Both the position numbers and the translations under genes were made by a program. A stretch of DNA of 26,839 nt from CAYFJO01 sp964343305 (lineage in GTDB: Bacteria > Planctomycetota > Planctomycetia > Pirellulales > Pirellulaceae). Below are positions 23,980-26,839 of the stretch, piece by piece. The stretch is taken from positions 1-26,839 of the forward strand of contig CAYFJO010000118.1 of NCBI GenBank assembly GCA_964343305.1, given 5' to 3'. The notes under the pieces are model-generated. The model searched no databases, had not been told where the DNA came from, and saw nothing but the letters and a program-made list of their open reading frames with translations. Numbering within the stretch: the first letter of the stretch is position 1; every line of letters begins with the position of its first letter.

Positions 23980-26121
23980 TCATTTCTGACCGCTGATGGC
24001 TTCCGCGATATTGACAGCGTGATCGCGTACACGTCGGTAGGCATTGATTTGGCGGTTGTAGGTAATGCTGATTCTTGGCGGAATCCCGTTCTGGGCCATC
24101 CGCTCCATCATCTCGTGTCGCATGTCGCGGACCTTCTGAGTGATGTGCTTGCCTCGTTCGGTCGCCAAATCAATCAAGTCCGGTTGCCAGCGCTGGTAAG
24201 ACCGCATGACCGTTTCCAGGTAGCTGTGCATCATGTCATGCAGCATCATCAAATGCTCGCGTTCCGGTTGCTCATATTGCAGACCTGATTCTTGCAACTT
24301 CATTTGGTATTTCAAAATGCGTCCAATGTAGTCACTCACCGATTCATATTCGTCGGCCATTCGCAACTGACGGCGAGCTTCGTCGATCAAATCTTCGGGA
24401 ATGTTGGCGGCCAACAGTCGTGTCATAAACGCGACCACTTCGTCCTGCACGATGTCGATGGTCTCTTCTTCGTGCATTGCCTTCTGGACGATGTCCGGAT
24501 CCGGGGTCTCGCTGACGATCGTTTCTTTCAGCCAGCCCATCATCTTGTTACAGCTTTCCGCCATCCTTAATACTTCCACGCGCGATTGCTCGATCGCCAA
24601 AACAGGCGATTCCAAAATACGAACATCCAGATTCGTCAAATGCGGTTCCTCGTCGACCGCACGTTCAGGCATCAGTTTGATCAAGCCCTTGGCTAACAGT
24701 CCCGCGAACGGCAGGAACAAAATTGTATTCGTCACGTTAAACCCGGTGTGCGTCGCCGCGATTGCGGCCGTGACGTCCGCAGACATATCGGCCGTTACAC
24801 TGCCGCCGACGAAATACCGGATGAGCATCATGTACCAAGGGAACAGCGCCGTGATCCAGGCAACGCCAATCAAATTGAACGTAATGTGTGCATAAGCTGC
24901 GCGTTTGGCATTGGTTGTCGTCCCGAACGAGGCCAGCCAGGCCGTGATTGTCGTGCCGAGGTTTTCACCCAAAACCAGCGCGGCGGCCGTCTCAAAAGGA
25001 ATGACGCCAATTTGGGCCAGGCCAATCGTGATGCCCAGTGTTGCGGACGACGACTGAACAATGAAGGTGAGAATGCAGCCCACCGCGGCACATTTCAAAA
25101 CACCTAGATAGTTGTCGGCCGTAAACGTCTCGAACCACGTCTCAAAGGCGGGCAGATCCTTGATGATGGCGAATCCATCTTTCATCAACTCCAAACCCAG
25201 AAAGACCATGCCCAGCCCCATCAAGGACATCAACGAATAACGCCAGCGATCGTTTTTCAAAAACAAGTACCCAAACGCGCCGAGACCGGCCATCGGCAAT
25301 CCGTAGACGCCAATCTTGAGAACGAGAATCCACCCGGTGATCGTCGTGCCGATGTTAGCACCAAAGATCACCGGAACCGCCTGTGCGAGTGTCATAAAAC
25401 CACTGTTGACAAAGCCAACCACCATCACCGTCGTGATCGAACTGGACTGCAAAGTCATCGTCACCAGTGTGCCGACTCCGGTCGCCATGAAACGATTGTT
25501 CGTGACGGCCGCGATCATCGTCCGCAAGCGGTTTCCCGCCACGGCTTGCAGCCCGTCGGACATACTTTTCATGCCAAGCAGAAAGATGCCCAGGCCACCA
25601 ATCACCGTCATGATTAGACTGGAATAATCCGGCTCCCAGACTTTCACCTGGAATTTGGAATGGATCGGCACGCGGTCGTCTCCGCGCACCTCGACGATGA
25701 TTTCGCTCTTGCCCGTTGCTCCGGGCTCCAGGACAAGTTGCGTGTTGTGCTTGATTTCAGCGGCGACCACTTTCTTTTTCTTGTTGAAAATGACCTCGAA
25801 TGCAGTCGCGTTTCCGCCGGAATGCTCCGGGTCAGAAACCAGATCGGTCAAATCAATGACAGTCGTCGGAGAACCTTTGAGAATCTTGATGTCCGGAATC
25901 AACTTCCGCACGTCGCGGTCGGATTTGCCGTTAGGGGGCGTGTCGGATGCAGCATTTTCTACGGCGCCGGCGACTTGTGGAGACGCAATTACGGGAAACA
26001 CACAACCGACGAGAATCGCGCAAAAAACCGTAAACTTAGTCGAAATACGCCGTATTTCATGCGAGGAGCAATCTGCTGAGAGCGAATCTGCGGACCATGG
26101 AGATGAGTTGTTTTGTGTCAT
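23980..26121 (-). CDS. Na+/phosphate cotransporter (SLC34/NptA type) with C-terminal PhoU domain
   Basis: 713 residues. A short polar N-terminus, a signal-like helix (FTVFCAILVGCVFPVIAS), an extracytoplasmic beta-rich domain at about 70-165 (with LVLEPGATGKSEIIVEVRG), then a Na/Pi-cotransporter membrane domain with two QSSS motifs (TLQSSSITTVMVVG and VQSSSATLGITIG), and a PhoU-like helical domain at about 520-710. Imports phosphate with sodium; the PhoU part probably controls it. No ribosome site precedes ATG 26121; instead a leader ORF ends in an ATGA overlap with it. A sigma-54 promoter and a paired-dyad element lie upstream. Confidence 0.9.
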   Translation of the reverse strand: MTQNNSSPWSADSLSADCSSHEIRRISTKFTVFCAILVGCVFPVIASPQVAGAVENAASDTPPNGKSDRDVRKLIPDIKILKGSPTTVIDLTDLVSDPEHSGGNATAFEVIFNKKKKVVAAEIKHNTQLVLEPGATGKSEIIVEVRGDDRVPIHSKFQVKVWEPDYSSLIMTVIGGLGIFLLGMKSMSDGLQAVAGNRLRTMIAAVTNNRFMATGVGTLVTMTLQSSSITTVMVVGFVNSGFMTLAQAVPVIFGANIGTTITGWILVLKIGVYGLPMAGLGAFGYLFLKNDRWRYSLMSLMGLGMVFLGLELMKDGFAIIKDLPAFETWFETFTADNYLGVLKCAAVGCILTFIVQSSSATLGITIGLAQIGVIPFETAAALVLGENLGTTITAWLASFGTTTNAKRAAYAHITFNLIGVAWITALFPWYMMLIRYFVGGSVTADMSADVTAAIAATHTGFNVTNTILFLPFAGLLAKGLIKLMPERAVDEEPHLTNLDVRILESPVLAIEQSRVEVLRMAESCNKMMGWLKETIVSETPDPDIVQKAMHEEETIDIVQDEVVAFMTRLLAANIPEDLIDEARRQLRMADEYESVSDYIGRILKYQMKLQESGLQYEQPEREHLMMLHDMMHSYLETVMRSYQRWQPDLIDLATERGKHITQKVRDMRHEMMERMAQNGIPPRISITYNRQINAYRRVRDHAVNIAEAISGQK

Positions 26122-26216
26122 GTCAGGAAGATAGAGGAATTGTCTGTGCGTGCCACGGAGTTGTTTGTGAAGAAGGCACCAGAATCGGTGATGAAGGGAT
26201 GCCGAAGCCTTACCAT
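26118..26216 (-). CDS. 32-residue leader ORF overlapping the Na+/Pi gene start
   Basis: ATG at 26216 with GGAG 4 bp upstream, 32 codons, and TGA at 26118-26120 that overlaps the next start as ATGA. The peptide has no obvious motif (starts MVRLRHPFITDSGAFF, then Asn/Thr/Ser-rich). The Na+/Pi start itself has no Shine-Dalgarno, so coupling from this ORF is the simplest way for it to be translated. It could also be a regulatory leader peptide. Confidence 0.55.
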   Translation of the reverse strand: MVRLRHPFITDSGAFFTNNSVARTDNSSIFLT

Positions 26217-26348
26217 ATCGCTCCGAGGCGCTGAACGCCAGTTACTTAACCTCGCCTGAGTTCTGGTTTCCGTTCAGCAAAGCGAGATGTGGGTGACGTC
26301 TGTTCGACCGTGAGTTCGTCAAGTTAAGAATTGGTGAAGTTTGCGTTA

Positions 26349-26364
26349 AGCAAATGCCGAGCCA
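26349..26364 (-). promoter_or_regulatory. Sigma-54 promoter directed at the Na+/Pi cotransporter
   Basis: Minus strand reads TGGCTCGGCATTTGCT, one mismatch to TGGCACGNNNNTTGCW, with exact GG-N10-GC spacing. The start is predicted near 26338, giving a leader of about 120 nt before the leader ORF, with a small GGCG-TTCAG-CGCC hairpin just ahead of its ribosome site. The activator dyads lie at about -112 to -153. Confidence 0.65.
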
Positions 26365-26449
26365 AGAGCATTCGGACGAGACGCAAAGCTGTGCTTCCGA
26401 GTAATCGACGAGAATTCCCAATGTCGCGTTCACATCGACGTGGATGGGC

Positions 26450-26491
26450 TTGTGCATATGTGCACAAAGTGTCCGCACATGTGTGACACTT
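26450..26491. promoter_or_regulatory. Upstream activator element, copy 2 (paired dyads)
   Basis: First dyad TTGTGC-ATATGT-GCACAA at 26450-26467, perfect 6-bp arms. Second dyad AAGTGTC / GACACTT at 26467-26491 with 11-bp spacing and an inner CACATGTG palindrome. Dyad centres are about two helical turns apart. The core GTGCATATG[A/T]GCAC is shared with copy 1 at 12563. It lies between two divergent sigma-54 promoters and could serve both. Confidence 0.62.
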
Positions 26492-26581
26492 GCGTGCGTA
26501 GTGATGGACAAACGAGAAACGTTGGCCCACGTTGCGACACATCGCGCTAGGTGAGAATGACCGCTGATTCGTGGGAATATC

Positions 26582-26608
26582 GCCGCACATTTGCACAGCC
26601 GCACATTT
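26582..26608. repeat. 11-bp direct repeat, 16-bp period
   Basis: GCCGCACATTT at 26582-26592 and again at 26598-26608, with a further GCACA between them. It lies 40-70 bp upstream of the rightward sigma-54 promoter. The GCACA half-site resembles those in the activator element. Confidence 0.5.
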
Positions 26609-26649
26609 CCTCGTTCGCCACAAACCAACCGGCAAGCCATTCACGGCGC

Positions 26650-26665
26650 TGGCATCGCACTTGCA
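26650..26665 (+). promoter_or_regulatory. Rightward sigma-54 promoter
   Basis: TGGCATCGCACTTGCA: TGGCA and TTGCA match the consensus and GG-N10-GC spacing is exact; two mismatches. The start is predicted near 26676. No convincing CDS follows within the window. Confidence 0.55.
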
Positions 26666-26675
26666 AGGGCACAGG

Positions 26676-26839
26676 AAATGTTAAGACACGGTTAAGACCC
26701 CCTGAAGGCCAGCTATTCTCCCGCAAGACGGACGGGTGGCGGCCTTTCTTGCTGACGGGATCTGCCTGCTGCACGGAAAACGGTAGCCTGCAAACCTGCC
26801 CTACGTTAACCTTCCGTCCGAAGTCTGACGACTTCGGTT
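26676..26839 (+). ncRNA. Candidate sigma-54-dependent small RNA (may continue past window)
   Basis: From the predicted start to the terminal hairpin is about 160 nt. Three structured parts are seen: AAGGCC / GGCCTT (26705-26710 and 26741-26746) with inner CCCG / CGGG; ACGGAA / TTCCGT (26773-26778 and 26812-26817) with inner GTAG / CTAC; and the terminator-like hairpin at 26818-26837. Only very short reading frames occur: a 5-codon ORF with poor ribosome spacing and a 16-codon one from GTG. It could instead be the leader of a gene beyond the edge. Confidence 0.35.
26818..26839 (+). terminator. Terminator-like hairpin at the window edge
   Basis: Perfect 8-bp stem CCGAAGTC / GACTTCGG with loop TGAC, followed by TT where the window ends. 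The T-run cannot be confirmed. On the other strand no T-run follows, so rightward termination is preferred. Confidence 0.45.

Larger units (their letters stand above)
26122..26839. other. 718-bp regulatory region at the right end
   Basis: Holds the leader ORF, two divergent sigma-54 promoters, a paired-dyad activator element, an 11-bp direct repeat and a hairpin-rich stretch that ends in a terminator-like hairpin. No conventional gene is seen. An open frame from TTG near 26749 runs to the edge and a gene starting beyond the window cannot be excluded. Confidence 0.6.

Noticed and set aside
23975..23982. Shared bidirectional terminator between Nudix and Na+/Pi genes
   Set aside because: The stops are 2 bp apart and no hairpin with T-run is present between or just beyond them.
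23417..23983. N-terminal extension of the winged-helix protein up to 23983
   Set aside because: It lies across the Nudix gene on the other strand; the extension shows no receiver motif and looks like antisense translation.
26242..26640. Minus-strand open frame (132 codons) in the right-end region
   Set aside because: It runs through the dyads and the sigma-54 promoter, has no ribosome site and shows no recognisable protein features.

Overview
The window looks like a piece of a planctomycete chromosome, most likely Pirellulales-like. The grounds are a secreted sulfatase paired with a Tat-exported BNR-repeat protein, an ECF sigma factor followed by a Ser/Thr kinase carrying an anti-sigma-type zinc motif, a large exported protein starting with CPFC, and many regulatory proteins with moderate GC content. 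This placement is inference from gene content, since there is no rRNA or other marker gene. No tRNA, rRNA, CRISPR array or intact insertion sequence is visible.

Layout. 1-176 holds the tail of an unidentified gene. 235-1734 (-) is an NhaA-type Na+/H+ antiporter. It is divergent from a hybrid sensor kinase at 1983-4751 (+), with a perfect 23-bp dyad between them. After a strong terminator, 4820-5704 (+) is a response regulator fused to an RsbW-like ATPase domain. Next is a long minus-strand metabolic cluster at 12427-5818: a four-CBS protein, PPi-type phosphofructokinase, a 55-residue protein, class I aldolase FbaB, an SLC13-type transporter, a two-CBS protein and a PPDK/PEP-synthase regulatory protein. 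16944-12748 (-) is an ECF sigma, kinase and exported CPFC protein operon. 17374-20236 (+) is a sulfatase and BNR-protein operon. Then come an alpha/beta hydrolase (-), a DinB-like protein (+), an orphan winged-helix protein and CNNM-type transporter operon (-), a Nudix hydrolase (+) and a Na+/Pi cotransporter with PhoU domain (-). The right end, 26122-26839, is a dense regulatory region.

Main result. Two distant intergenic regions share a near-identical dyad (GTGCATATG[A/T]GCAC, 13 of 14 positions) followed by a second GCAC/GTGC-type dyad. Each lies about 105-160 bp upstream of a -24/-12 (sigma-54) promoter with exact GG-N10-GC spacing. One promoter precedes the CBS/PFK/aldolase cluster. The other precedes the Na+/Pi cotransporter. 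A third sigma-54 promoter diverges from the same upstream element and points into about 160 nt of hairpin-rich, gene-poor DNA that ends in a terminator-like hairpin, which could be a sigma-54-dependent small RNA. The likely picture is an enhancer-activated regulon linking PPi-based glycolysis, adenylate sensing by CBS domains and phosphate uptake. The activator itself is not in the window. The Na+/Pi gene also appears to be translated by coupling to a 32-codon leader ORF whose stop overlaps its start as ATGA.
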